From assembly GCA_024637135.1 (NCBI GenBank), contig JAGXFT010000150.1, forward strand, positions 1 to 35,811: a stretch of 35,811 nt of DNA, written 5' to 3'. The stretch comes from Nitriliruptorales bacterium (GTDB taxonomy: Bacteria > Actinomycetota > Nitriliruptoria > Nitriliruptorales > Nitriliruptoraceae). The notes under the pieces are model-generated. The model made no database searches. It saw only the letters and a list, made by a program, of their open reading frames with translations, and was not told the origin of the DNA. Positions 26,794 through 35,795 of this stretch are shown in pieces (position 1 is the stretch's first letter; every line of letters starts with the position of its first letter). The translations under genes were made by a program, and so were the position numbers.

Positions 26794-27940
26794 TGTCGAG
26801 GAGTCCGCGCAACTGGAACCCGCGGGACGGGTGGCGCAGCTTGGTGAGGGTCTTCTTCTCGATCTGGCGGATGCGTTCTCGGGTCAGGCCGAACTGCGAC
26901 CCGATGTCCTCCAGGGTGTGCTCCTCGCCGTCCATCAGCCCGTAGCGCAGCATCAGCACGGTGCGCTCGCGGTCCGACAGCGCCGACAGGGCCTGCTGGA
27001 CCTCGCGCCGGGCCATCACGGTGGCGGCGGAGGCGGCCGGGTCGACCGCCCGCAGGTCCGGGACCAGCTCGCCCATCGTCGCGTCGCCGTCCTCGCCGAT
27101 CGGCTTGTCGAGCGAGGCGACGTCCTGGGCCGCCAGGCGCACCTCGCGCAGCCGGTCGACGGTCAACCCCAGTTCGTCGGCGATCTCGGCGTCGGTCGGG
27201 TCCCGGCCGAGCACCTGCAGCAACGCGAACTCCGCGTACCGGATCTTGCCCATGAGTTCGTGGACGTGGACCGGGAGCCGCACGGTCCGACCGGTGTTGG
27301 CCAGGCCCCGCTGCAACGCCTGGCGGATCCACCAGGTGGCGTAGGTCGAGAACTTGTAGCCCTTGGTGTGGTCGAACTTCTCGACCCCTCGGATCAGGCC
27401 CAGGTTGCCCTCCTGGATGAGGGCCAGCAGGTCCACGCCGCGACCCCGGAACTTCCGCGCCACCGAGACGACCAGGCGGAGGTTCGCCTGGATCATGTGG
27501 TCCTTGGCGCGCTGGCCCTGGCGCACGATCAACCGCAGCTGGGCGGTCTGCCGCGCGCTCAGGCCGCGCGAGGCACGCAACACGCCGGACGCGTGCAGGC
27601 CGGCCTGGTAACGCTTGGCGAGGTCGACCTCCTGTTCGGCGGTCAGCAGCCCGGTGCGGCCGATCTCGTTGAGGTACTGGCGCACCGAGTCCGCGGTCGA
27701 CGACAACGGGCTGGCATCGGGCCGCTCGCCGTCCTCGACCAGGTCGTCCACCGCCTGCATCCCGAGGTCACGAGCTCGCTGGGCCGTGTCGTCCACCCAG
27801 GTGGCGGGCTGCAGGAGCGGATCGAACAACTCCTGCAACTCCGACAACAGGACGTACCCGCGGCTGGCCGCCCGGTCGAACAGGTCCGACAGCGCCGCAT
27901 CGGTCAGGGATGTTGCATTCGTGGTCTCCACCATGGTCAT
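26774..27940 (-). CDS. sigma-70 family RNA polymerase sigma factor, primary-type, with region 1.1-like N-terminus
   Basis: MIQANLRLVVSVARKFRGRGVDLLALIQEGNLGLIRGVEKFDHTKGYKFSTYATWWIRQALQRGLANTGRTVRLPVHVHE; region 4 LTRERIRQIEKKTLTKLRHPSR. Confidence 0.93.
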   Translation of the reverse strand: MTMVETTNATSLTDAALSDLFDRAASRGYVLLSELQELFDPLLQPATWVDDTAQRARDLGMQAVDDLVEDGERPDASPLSSTADSVRQYLNEIGRTGLLTAEQEVDLAKRYQAGLHASGVLRASRGLSARQTAQLRLIVRQGQRAKDHMIQANLRLVVSVARKFRGRGVDLLALIQEGNLGLIRGVEKFDHTKGYKFSTYATWWIRQALQRGLANTGRTVRLPVHVHELMGKIRYAEFALLQVLGRDPTDAEIADELGLTVDRLREVRLAAQDVASLDKPIGEDGDATMGELVPDLRAVDPAASAATVMARREVQQALSALSDRERTVLMLRYGLMDGEEHTLEDIGSQFGLTRERIRQIEKKTLTKLRHPSRGFQLRGLLDSVEVAR

Positions 27941-28097
27941 CTGGCACCGCCCTGCCACGGCGACCGATCAGGAGGCCAGAGGACAGGTCGCCACACCCCC
28001 CGGCTGGCGACAGCGTACGACGGCACCGTGGTGGTGTCAGGGGCCCGGAAAGGCCGGCTGTTCCCCGCGTCAGGGTGGTGTGGAACCGGGACGACGG

Positions 28098-30017
28098 TCA
28101 GTCCGCGTCGCCGGGTTCGTCGGGGATCGCGGTCGCGTCCTGGTCGTCGGCCCCGGACCGGTGGCTGGCGGGCACCGTGGCGGACAGGGGGTCCATGGCG
28201 TCGTTGACCGTCGCCGGGATCATCGCCCCCTCCTCGGGGTCGCGCCCCGATGCCAGCGCGGCGTCGACGGGGCGCTGGCTGCCCTCGACGGCCGCGTCAC
28301 TCGTGGGGATCACGAGGACGCGGACCTCGGGCGCCACCGCACGCGTGACGTCCTCGACGATCGACGACGACGATCCACGACGCGGGAAGGGCTCGCCCAG
28401 GATGATCAGGTCGGCGCCGATGTCCCGGGCGGACTGCACGATGACGTCCGCCACGGCGTCACCGGCCGCCGTCACGCTGTGGAACGGGACGTTGCGGGCG
28501 CTCGCGACGAGGTTGACGAACCGCAGGGCAGGCGGCATCGACCCCTCGACCGACTGACCCTCCCCGACGACGTGAAGGCCGGTCAGGGCAGCGCCGGTTG
28601 AGGCCGCGAGGTCCACGATCTGGGGTGCCTTGCGCCGCGCCATCCCCGGGTTGGACAACGGCACCAGGATCGAACTGATCAGTTGTTGTGCGCCGGGTTC
28701 GGTCGCCGCCTCGTCGTCGCTGGAGTCCCCGACCGCGTCCAGCGCCCGGCCGACCCCGATCGGGCCGATCAGTTCGAAGACCACGACCGATCCCAGCACG
28801 ATCGCCGACACCTGTGAGCCCAGGTCCGGCAGCCCCGCGGCGGACGCCTTCTCCAGCGTGAAGGCCGCGAGTCCGATGGCCATCCCGGCGAACGGCGACA
28901 GGGCCGGCCCGATCCACGGCCCCCAGCCGGCGCGTCGCCCGGACCGGGTCAGTTCGACCCCGGCCCAGCCACCCCCGAACTTGCCGAGGCTGCGGGCCAA
29001 CACGTACACGGCGCCGGGCACGCCCACCGCCGCCAGTTCCTCGAGGTGGACGCCGGCCCCGGCAACGATGAAGAACACCAGGAAGATCGGTGCCTCCAGC
29101 GTCCGCACGGCACCGAACAACGGACGCGTGTCCCGCGGGTCGTTGGCGACGACCGCGCCCAGGATCAGGGTCGAGATCACGACCGGCGCGCCGAGCACGC
29201 GGCTGATCGCGACCACCGCGATGAGGATCACGAACACGAACAGCAGGCGCTCGCCTGCCCGGTGCATGGCACCCATGAGCCGGCGCATCACCCACGCTCC
29301 GACCAGGCCGATCACGGCCGAGAACACGATCAACTGCACGAACGCCAGCACGCCCTGGCCGACCCCGGGCGCCGACGCGGTCAGGATGATCGGCAGCCCC
29401 AGCCCGTACAGCAGGGCGGACGCCAGGTTGTTGACCGCGGTCAGCGACAGCATGTGGTCGGTGAAACGGCCGCGGGCGCCCTTGGTGCCGATGACCGCCA
29501 CCAACGTCGTCGGCGACGTCGACACCGCGATCGCGGCCAACAGGTAGGCCGGTCCGACCCCGACCCCGACCAGGGTCAGGCCCACGAACGCCAGCCCGAA
29601 CACGGCCAGGATCTCCAACAACGCCACCTGCACGATGGTGGATCGCAACGAGCGCAGGGCCGGCAGTTCCAGCCGTTCCCCGATCGCGAACACGATCGCC
29701 CCCAGCGACACCGAGATGACCGGGTCCAGCGAGACCAGCGTCTCGGCCGTGATCAACCGCAGCACTTCCGGACCGACGACGACGCCGATCGCGAGGAACA
29801 CGATCACCTCGGACACGAAGCGCTGGGTGAGGTGGCCGACCAGGAACGCGACGACCCCCAGACCCGCGATCAGCAACAGGCCGCGTTCGGCCTCCAGGCT
29901 GGTGGGCTCCGGCGTGGCCTCGGTCGCCAGCCACCACGCCGGCTCCGGCACCGCCGCCCACAGCGCAGCGACCAGGGACGAGGGGACGAACATCACGGGC
30001 ATCCAGGCACTCCGCAA
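28098..30017 (-). CDS. CPA2-type cation:proton antiporter with C-terminal USP-like domain
   Basis: About 12 TM segments (VIVFLAIGVVVGPEVL, IAVSTSPTTLVAVIGTKGARGRFTDHMLSLTAVNN...) followed by soluble ISSILVPLSNPGMARRKAPQIVDLAASTGAALTGLHVV...SARDIGADLIILGEPF. Confidence 0.87.
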   Translation of the reverse strand: MRSAWMPVMFVPSSLVAALWAAVPEPAWWLATEATPEPTSLEAERGLLLIAGLGVVAFLVGHLTQRFVSEVIVFLAIGVVVGPEVLRLITAETLVSLDPVISVSLGAIVFAIGERLELPALRSLRSTIVQVALLEILAVFGLAFVGLTLVGVGVGPAYLLAAIAVSTSPTTLVAVIGTKGARGRFTDHMLSLTAVNNLASALLYGLGLPIILTASAPGVGQGVLAFVQLIVFSAVIGLVGAWVMRRLMGAMHRAGERLLFVFVILIAVVAISRVLGAPVVISTLILGAVVANDPRDTRPLFGAVRTLEAPIFLVFFIVAGAGVHLEELAAVGVPGAVYVLARSLGKFGGGWAGVELTRSGRRAGWGPWIGPALSPFAGMAIGLAAFTLEKASAAGLPDLGSQVSAIVLGSVVVFELIGPIGVGRALDAVGDSSDDEAATEPGAQQLISSILVPLSNPGMARRKAPQIVDLAASTGAALTGLHVVGEGQSVEGSMPPALRFVNLVASARNVPFHSVTAAGDAVADVIVQSARDIGADLIILGEPFPRRGSSSSIVEDVTRAVAPEVRVLVIPTSDAAVEGSQRPVDAALASGRDPEEGAMIPATVNDAMDPLSATVPASHRSGADDQDATAIPDEPGDAD

Positions 30018-30133
30018 GGCTGTTCAGTCAGCAGGGGTGTCATTCCGAAACCCCGACGATACTGCACGCCCCCGCGAGCCCGCCCACCACCATCCGACTC
30101 GTCGGCCCTCCCCCACCGCCCTCGACCCGCCAT

Positions 30134-30267
30134 CCCGCAGGCCAAGAACGAGCGCAGCGAGTTCTTGAACCTGACGAGCGCAGCGAGTCAGGCGGCGACC
30201 CCCCGCAGGCCAAGAACGAGCGCAGCGAGTTCTTGAACCTGACGAGCGCAGCGAGTCAGGCGGCGAC
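30134..30267. repeat. tandem duplication (66-bp identical copies, 68-bp period) containing four mirror-core hairpins
   Basis: Copies at 30134-30199 and 30202-30267; each has CAAGAAC-GAGCGCAGCGA-GTTCTTG and CCTGAC-GAGCGCAGCGA-GTCAGG; the right copy includes the stop codon of the sigma gene. Confidence 0.95.
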
Positions 30268-31419
30268 AGCCTTCTCCAGCACGCTCAACAGCCCCGACAG
30301 GTGGTGGGCGCGGGACGGGTGTCGCAGCTTGGACAGGGCCCGGTTCTGCATCTGGCGGATGCGCTCGCGGGTCAGGCCGAAGTGCTGGCCGACCTCTTCC
30401 AGCGTGCGGGGTTCCTGGCCGTCGAGGCCGAAGCGCAGGATCAGGATGATGCGCTCGCGCTCGTCGAGTTCGCCCAGGGCGGCCTCGATCTGGGCGACCG
30501 CGTCCTCCTTCTGGGCGGACTCGGCCGGGTCGGATCCGCCCTCGTCGGCGATCAGGTCGCCCATCGTGGCGTCGCCGTCCTCGCCGATCGGCTTGTCCAG
30601 CGACACCAGGTCCTGCATCGCGTCGCGGACCTCGCGGACCCGCTCGGCGGTCAGGCCGACCTCGTCGGCGACCTCCTCGTCGGTCGGGTCGGCGCCCTTG
30701 CGCTGGCGGATGCGGGTCTCGGCCGAGCGCAACTTCCCGTACAACTCCCACACGTGGGCCGGGACGCGGATCGTGCGGGCCTTGGAGGCCACGCCACGCT
30801 GCAGCGCCTGGCGGATCCACCACACGGCGTAGGTCGAGAACTTGTAGCCCTTGGTGTGGTCGAACTTCTCCACCGCACGGAGCAGTCCGAGGTTGCCCTC
30901 CTGGATCAACTCGATGAAGTCGAGGTCGCGACCGGAGAACTTGCGGGCCTGGGGCACGACCAGTCGCAGGTTGGCCTGGACCATCCGTTCCTTGGCGCGC
31001 TTGCCGTCGGCGGAGATGCGGCGCAGGAGGCGCTTGCGGGCTGCCGGCATCTTCTCGTCGGCCGTCATCATGGCCTCGGCGGCCAGGTGGCTCTGGTAGC
31101 GCTTGGCGAGGTCGGCCTCGTCCTCCTTGGTCAACAGCGCGTGCTTGCCGGCGTCGTTGAGGTACTGGCGGACCAGGTCGGTGGTGAGGTGGCCGGTGTC
31201 GTACTCCACGCCCTCGGGCGCGTCGTCGGCGACGTCGTCGATCACCTCGAGGCCGGCCTGCCGGACCCGCGCGAGCGAGTCCTCGATGAAGTCCTGGAGA
31301 GCCGGGTCGGGTTGCTCGATCTCGTTGATCTCGGTGAGGAGGACGAAGCCGCGCTCCTGTGACCGTTCGATGAGTTCCTCGACGGCGACCTCGGCGATCG
31401 GCAGGTCGACACTGCTCAT
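30256..31419 (-). CDS. sigma-70 family RNA polymerase sigma factor, primary-type, with region 1.1-like N-terminus
   Basis: ATG at 31419; ERMVQANLRLVVPQARKFSGRDLDFIELIQEGNLGLLRAVEKFDHTKGYKFSTYAVWWIRQALQRGVASKARTIRVPAHVWE; LTRERIRQMQNRALSKLRHPSR. Confidence 0.93.
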   Translation of the reverse strand: MSSVDLPIAEVAVEELIERSQERGFVLLTEINEIEQPDPALQDFIEDSLARVRQAGLEVIDDVADDAPEGVEYDTGHLTTDLVRQYLNDAGKHALLTKEDEADLAKRYQSHLAAEAMMTADEKMPAARKRLLRRISADGKRAKERMVQANLRLVVPQARKFSGRDLDFIELIQEGNLGLLRAVEKFDHTKGYKFSTYAVWWIRQALQRGVASKARTIRVPAHVWELYGKLRSAETRIRQRKGADPTDEEVADEVGLTAERVREVRDAMQDLVSLDKPIGEDGDATMGDLIADEGGSDPAESAQKEDAVAQIEAALGELDERERIILILRFGLDGQEPRTLEEVGQHFGLTRERIRQMQNRALSKLRHPSRAHHLSGLLSVLEKAVAA

Positions 31420-31747
31420 GTGGTTCTCCTCTCGACCCCGCGGGTCGTCGGCTGGCCGGGGCGGGCCAGTCGTCCGGCGGGACCGTGTGTTCGGGGGCTC
31501 GGGTCCGGGCACACCTCGGTCGTCAGGTGTGTGCCGGCTCCGGCGATGATGGCAGGCCGCCGGTGTGGGCGACGCCGCACGCGGCTGACGGTCGGGTCCT
31601 CGATGCCCGCACTCGATGATTGCACATCGTTCGACCACGGCAAAACACCGGGCCGGTGTGCGCACACGGCACCCGGACGAACAGGGTAACGCGGCGTACC
31701 ACCCCGGGTGTTCCACGGCTCTGGTCGAACGGGCCGGGCCCGGCGGA

Positions 31748-32197
31748 TCAGGCCCGGGTTGCCGCGGTCGCGACGACCTCGACCTTGATGCCGTCGGGAT
31801 CCTCGAAGAACACCGCGTAGTGGTCCGAACCGCCCGCGTGGGGGTACCGGTCGTCGTAGAGGAGGCGCTCACCGCGTGTGGCCAACTCGCGGTGGAGGTC
31901 GTCCACGTCAGCCGGCTCGGCGAGCGCGAAGGCGATGTGGTTCAGGCCCGCCTGGCGCCGGTCGAGGTCGCGACTGCCGTCGGGTGCGAGCACGAATGCG
32001 AGGTAGGTCGAGGCCGTCCGGAACGAGATGCCGTCGTCCCATTCCTGAAACGGCTCGTAGCCGAACCGGGCCAGCAGCCAGCCCCAGAACCGGGCCGACG
32101 CCGCGAGGTCGCTGACGTACACCTCGAGGTGGTGGATGGCGCCCGCCTCGGGCACCACGGCGGAGCCGGCGGTGTCGATCCCTTCGGCGACGTCCAC
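31748..32197 (-). CDS. VOC family (glyoxalase/bleomycin-resistance-like) protein
   Basis: GAIHHLEVYVSDLAASARFWGWLLARFGY...GLNHIAFALAEPADVDDLHRELATRG...HYAVFFEDPDGIKVEVVA. Start probably GTG 32197. Confidence 0.85.
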   Translation of the reverse strand: MDVAEGIDTAGSAVVPEAGAIHHLEVYVSDLAASARFWGWLLARFGYEPFQEWDDGISFRTASTYLAFVLAPDGSRDLDRRQAGLNHIAFALAEPADVDDLHRELATRGERLLYDDRYPHAGGSDHYAVFFEDPDGIKVEVVATAATRA

Positions 32198-32258
32198 GCC
32201 GGTTCCTCTCGATCGTTCGGAACGGCCACGATACGACCCCGGCGAGTGCCCGGACACG

Positions 32259-34499
32259 TCAGCCGCTGGTCGTGACGGCCCCGGGCACCGGCTCCGGGGC
32301 CTGCGAGGGGCTGCCTGGGCGCGAGCGTTGCGGTGGCGCGTCGCCGCGGCTGCCCCCGGGATAGGCGATCCGCGGGTGGTAGATGCCCTCCAGCGCCTTC
32401 ACGACCGAGTTGCGCACCCGGCGGAGTTCGTCGAAGCTCAGGTCCGACTCGTCGAACTGGCCGTCGTCGACCCGGGCCTGCACCAGGCTGTCCACGGTGG
32501 ACTCGATGGCCTCGCGGGACAGCGTCCCCTGCTTCATCGCCATCGACCGCGTCGCTGCCTCGCTGCAGTCCGCGATCAGGAGCACGGCGGCTTCCCGGGA
32601 CCGGGGCTTGGAACCGCGGTAGCGGAAGGCGTCCTCGTCCACGTGGTCCGGGTGCCCGGCCTCCTCCACCGCCTTGTTGTAGAAGTAGCTCACCACCATC
32701 GTGCCGTGGTGCGACCCGATCGCCGCCACGACCTCCGGGGGCAGGCGGTACTCGGTGGCCATCCTGACGCCGTCGATCACGTGGTCCATGATGATGACCG
32801 CCGACACCTGCGGTTCGAGTTCGTCGTGGGGATTGGGGATCCCGTACTGGTTCTCGATGAAGAAGTGCGGACGGCGGATCTTGCCGATGTCGTGGTAGAG
32901 CGCCGCGACCGAGCCCATCAGCGGGTCGGCGCCGATCTCGCGGCAGGCCCGTTCGGTCAGGTTGGCCACCATGACCGAGTGGTTGTAGGACCCGATCGCC
33001 TTGGTCTCCAGTTCGCGCATCAGCGGATGGTTGCGGTCGGCCAGGTCCAGCAGTGCGGTCACGGTGGGCAACCGGAACAGGTTCTCGAGGAACGGCAGCA
33101 GCCCCAACACCAGCAGCGCCAGCAGCAAGCCGTTGAGGGCCGCGGCCCCGATCGCCTCCCACAGTTCGGTCCGGGGCCCGAACACGCCGACGGACAGGGC
33201 CGCGATCACCGGCATGCCCAACCCGGCCCGGAACGTGGCCGAACGCAGGTCGGCGCGGGACTGCAGGTCCATCGACAACGGCACGCACAGCAGCACGGCC
33301 CCGGCCGTGAACACCGCGACCCCGTTGGACAACGGGGCTGACAGCGTGACCAGCGCCACGGCCGGCAGCATCGACGCGATCGCCACCACCGGGTGGATCA
33401 GCAGGGACACCAGCATCGCCAGGGCCCCCACCGGCACCAGGTACCACCACGCCACCTGCCCCGGCTCGGTGAACAGGCTGACGCCGGTGACCAGCGCGGC
33501 GTGACCGGCGATGATCAGCGACAGCAGCACGATCTTGCGCGACGACGCCCACACCCGCGGCTGCATCCGCCACAGGTAGACGCCGGTGATGGCCAGCACC
33601 AACGCCATGGCGCCGAACGAGCGCAGGAACCGGGCCCACGCCGACGAGCCCTCCAGCCCGGCCTCCTGCAGCGCGAGCGCGGCCAGTTGGGTGACCTCCT
33701 CACCGTCGGTCACGATCGCCTCGCCGGGCTCCCACGTCTGGCTGACCGCCGGAACCGCGTCGCGCGCCGCCTGCTCGGCCACCCGGGTCGCCTCCGCGTC
33801 GACCTGCATCGTGGGGCGCACGAACAACTCCAGCACCGGCCGCACGATGCCCTCGCCGGTGCCTTCCGGCAACGACCGGACCGTGAACTCCAGTGCCAAC
33901 AACGAGTCCAGGGCCGACTCGACCTCGTCCTGCAGGACCGACTGACGGGCATAGGTCTGGGCGAGCTCGATCGTCTCGCTGCGGACGACGGCCAGCGCCC
34001 CGTCGTCGAGGTCGACCAGCCCGCCGACGCTGGACATCGGCAGGTCCGGGTAGCGCTCCTCGAGGACCGCGATCTGCTCGGCGCGCGACGGCCCCGCGGG
34101 AGCGGTCGGCTCGGCACCCTCGGTCGCCGTGCCGGGCTCGGCCTCGCCCGGTTGACGCACCTCGCCGACCAGTGAGAACACGCCCCGGACGTCCTGGACG
34201 ATGGCCTCGCGTTCGCCCTCGATCGCGGCGACACTCGCGGCCACGGCGGCCGCGGCGCGTTCACGGTCCGCCTCGGTCGCGTCGGGATCGGTCACCGTCA
34301 GGCGCTCGTCGGCCACGATCGTGCGCGGGGCCTGCTCGCCCACCGCGGCCGTCGCGGCATCGTCCAGTGCCCCCACCGTCATGAGGGCCGGGACCACGAT
34401 CAGCAGGATGATCGTCGCAACGGCTCGGTACAGCCACGGCGAGGAGGGGAGGCGGGAGGGGTTCCCGGCGTCCGACACGTCGGACACGACGTTGCCCAC
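32259..34499 (-). CDS. 7TM-HD family protein (PgpH-like, putative cyclic-di-AMP phosphodiesterase)
   Basis: 746 aa: N-terminal TM, large extracytoplasmic domain, about 7 TM, HD domain GSYNHSVMVANLTERACREIGADPLMGSVAALYHDIGKIRRPHFFIENQ...IMDHVIDG...GSHHGTM. Confidence 0.88.
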   Translation of the reverse strand: MGNVVSDVSDAGNPSRLPSSPWLYRAVATIILLIVVPALMTVGALDDAATAAVGEQAPRTIVADERLTVTDPDATEADRERAAAAVAASVAAIEGEREAIVQDVRGVFSLVGEVRQPGEAEPGTATEGAEPTAPAGPSRAEQIAVLEERYPDLPMSSVGGLVDLDDGALAVVRSETIELAQTYARQSVLQDEVESALDSLLALEFTVRSLPEGTGEGIVRPVLELFVRPTMQVDAEATRVAEQAARDAVPAVSQTWEPGEAIVTDGEEVTQLAALALQEAGLEGSSAWARFLRSFGAMALVLAITGVYLWRMQPRVWASSRKIVLLSLIIAGHAALVTGVSLFTEPGQVAWWYLVPVGALAMLVSLLIHPVVAIASMLPAVALVTLSAPLSNGVAVFTAGAVLLCVPLSMDLQSRADLRSATFRAGLGMPVIAALSVGVFGPRTELWEAIGAAALNGLLLALLVLGLLPFLENLFRLPTVTALLDLADRNHPLMRELETKAIGSYNHSVMVANLTERACREIGADPLMGSVAALYHDIGKIRRPHFFIENQYGIPNPHDELEPQVSAVIIMDHVIDGVRMATEYRLPPEVVAAIGSHHGTMVVSYFYNKAVEEAGHPDHVDEDAFRYRGSKPRSREAAVLLIADCSEAATRSMAMKQGTLSREAIESTVDSLVQARVDDGQFDESDLSFDELRRVRNSVVKALEGIYHPRIAYPGGSRGDAPPQRSRPGSPSQAPEPVPGAVTTSG

Positions 34500-34698
34500 G
34501 GCGATGCCTCGTGCTCGGGGAAGGCGGTTCCCAGCGGGAACCGCGCTGCGTCAAGAAGGATCAGGGTAGGTCGGGGGCGCGGGCAGCGCAGGCAGGGCCG
34601 GACAGCACCTCCAGTACGCTCGACCGGTCGGGTCCGTGGGACCCGCCCCCACTGCGTCCGGCCCCGGCCGGACGTGGGCCCGGCCACCGCTGCGGAGG

Positions 34699-35763
34699 AT
34701 GCCACCCGTGCAATCCAGCCCCGGCGCCGGTCGCGTGGAGGTCGCGCCACCGCCAACGGCCGACGCGGCGCCCAGCGGCACCACAGCGACGCCCGATCCC
34801 ACAACGGTGACCGGTGTCGGGCCGTCGCGTCCCGCCCCGGTCCGACCCGGCGTCTGGGTCGAGTTCGAGCGTGCGGAGTGGGCGCGACTGCGCGCCGCCA
34901 CGCCCCTGACACTGCGTGACTCGGACCTCGACGAACTGCGTGGCCTCAACACCGCCCTGGACCTGCACGAGGTCGCCGACGTCTACCTGCCGCTCAGCCG
35001 CCTCCTGAACCTCTACGTCGCGGCCACCCAAAACCTCCATCGGGTCACCGACGTGTTCCTGGGCGGCCCTGCCGACAAGGTCCCGTTCGTGATCGGGATC
35101 GCCGGTTCCGTGGCCGTCGGCAAGTCCACCACTGCTCGCGTGATGCAGGCCCTGCTCAGCCGCTGGCCGGACCACCCCCACGTCGAACTGGTGACCACCG
35201 ACGGTTTCCTCAAGCCCAATGCCCAGTTGGCGGCCGAGGGACTGATGGAACGCAAGGGCTTCCCCGAGTCCTACGACCAGCGCTCCCTGGTCGACTTCGT
35301 CGCCCGGGTCAAGTCCGGCGAGAACGACGTCGAGGTCCCGACCTACAGCCACCTGACCTACGACGTCCGCGGGGACGTCCACACCACGGTCTCGCGACCC
35401 GATGTGCTGATCGTCGAGGGCCTCAACGTCCTGCAGACGGGGATGGGCTCCTCGCGCGCGTTCGTGTCGGACTTCTTCGACGTGTCGATCTACGTCGACG
35501 CCGACCCCGACGACATCCGGCGCTGGTACCGCGACCGCTTCCTCACCCTGCGCGAGACCGCCTTCGCCGACCCACGGTCGTTCTTCCGCAAGTACGCCGA
35601 CCTCGACGTCGCCGAGGCCCGGGTCGTGGCCGACGACATCTGGGACCGCATCAACGGTCCCAACCTGCAACTCAACATCGCCCCGACCCGAAGCCGCGCC
35701 GACGTCATCCTCACCAAGGGCCCCGAACACGGCGTCGAGCGCGTGCAGTTGCGCAAGATCTGA
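34699..35763 (+). CDS. coaA: type I pantothenate kinase
   Basis: [48 protein letters not shown]...[26 protein letters not shown]...[11 protein letters not shown]...[12 protein letters not shown]; start ATG 34699 likely. Confidence 0.93.
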   Translation: MPPVQSSPGAGRVEVAPPPTADAAPSGTTATPDPTTVTGVGPSRPAPVRPGVWVEFERAEWARLRAATPLTLRDSDLDELRGLNTALDLHEVADVYLPLSRLLNLYVAATQNLHRVTDVFLGGPADKVPFVIGIAGSVAVGKSTTARVMQALLSRWPDHPHVELVTTDGFLKPNAQLAAEGLMERKGFPESYDQRSLVDFVARVKSGENDVEVPTYSHLTYDVRGDVHTTVSRPDVLIVEGLNVLQTGMGSSRAFVSDFFDVSIYVDADPDDIRRWYRDRFLTLRETAFADPRSFFRKYADLDVAEARVVADDIWDRINGPNLQLNIAPTRSRADVILTKGPEHGVERVQLRKI

Positions 35764-35779
35764 GTCGGGCATCCGATCG

Positions 35780-35795
35780 GGCGGGGTTTCCCGCC
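35780..35795 (+). terminator. possible terminator hairpin downstream of coaA
   Basis: GGCGGG-GTTT-CCCGCC 16 nt after the coaA stop; no clear T-tract. Confidence 0.5.

Noticed and set aside
30134-30267. CRISPR array
   Set aside because: Only two copies of a 66-bp unit without unique spacers; internal hairpins share a core but no repeat-spacer architecture, and no cas genes nearby.
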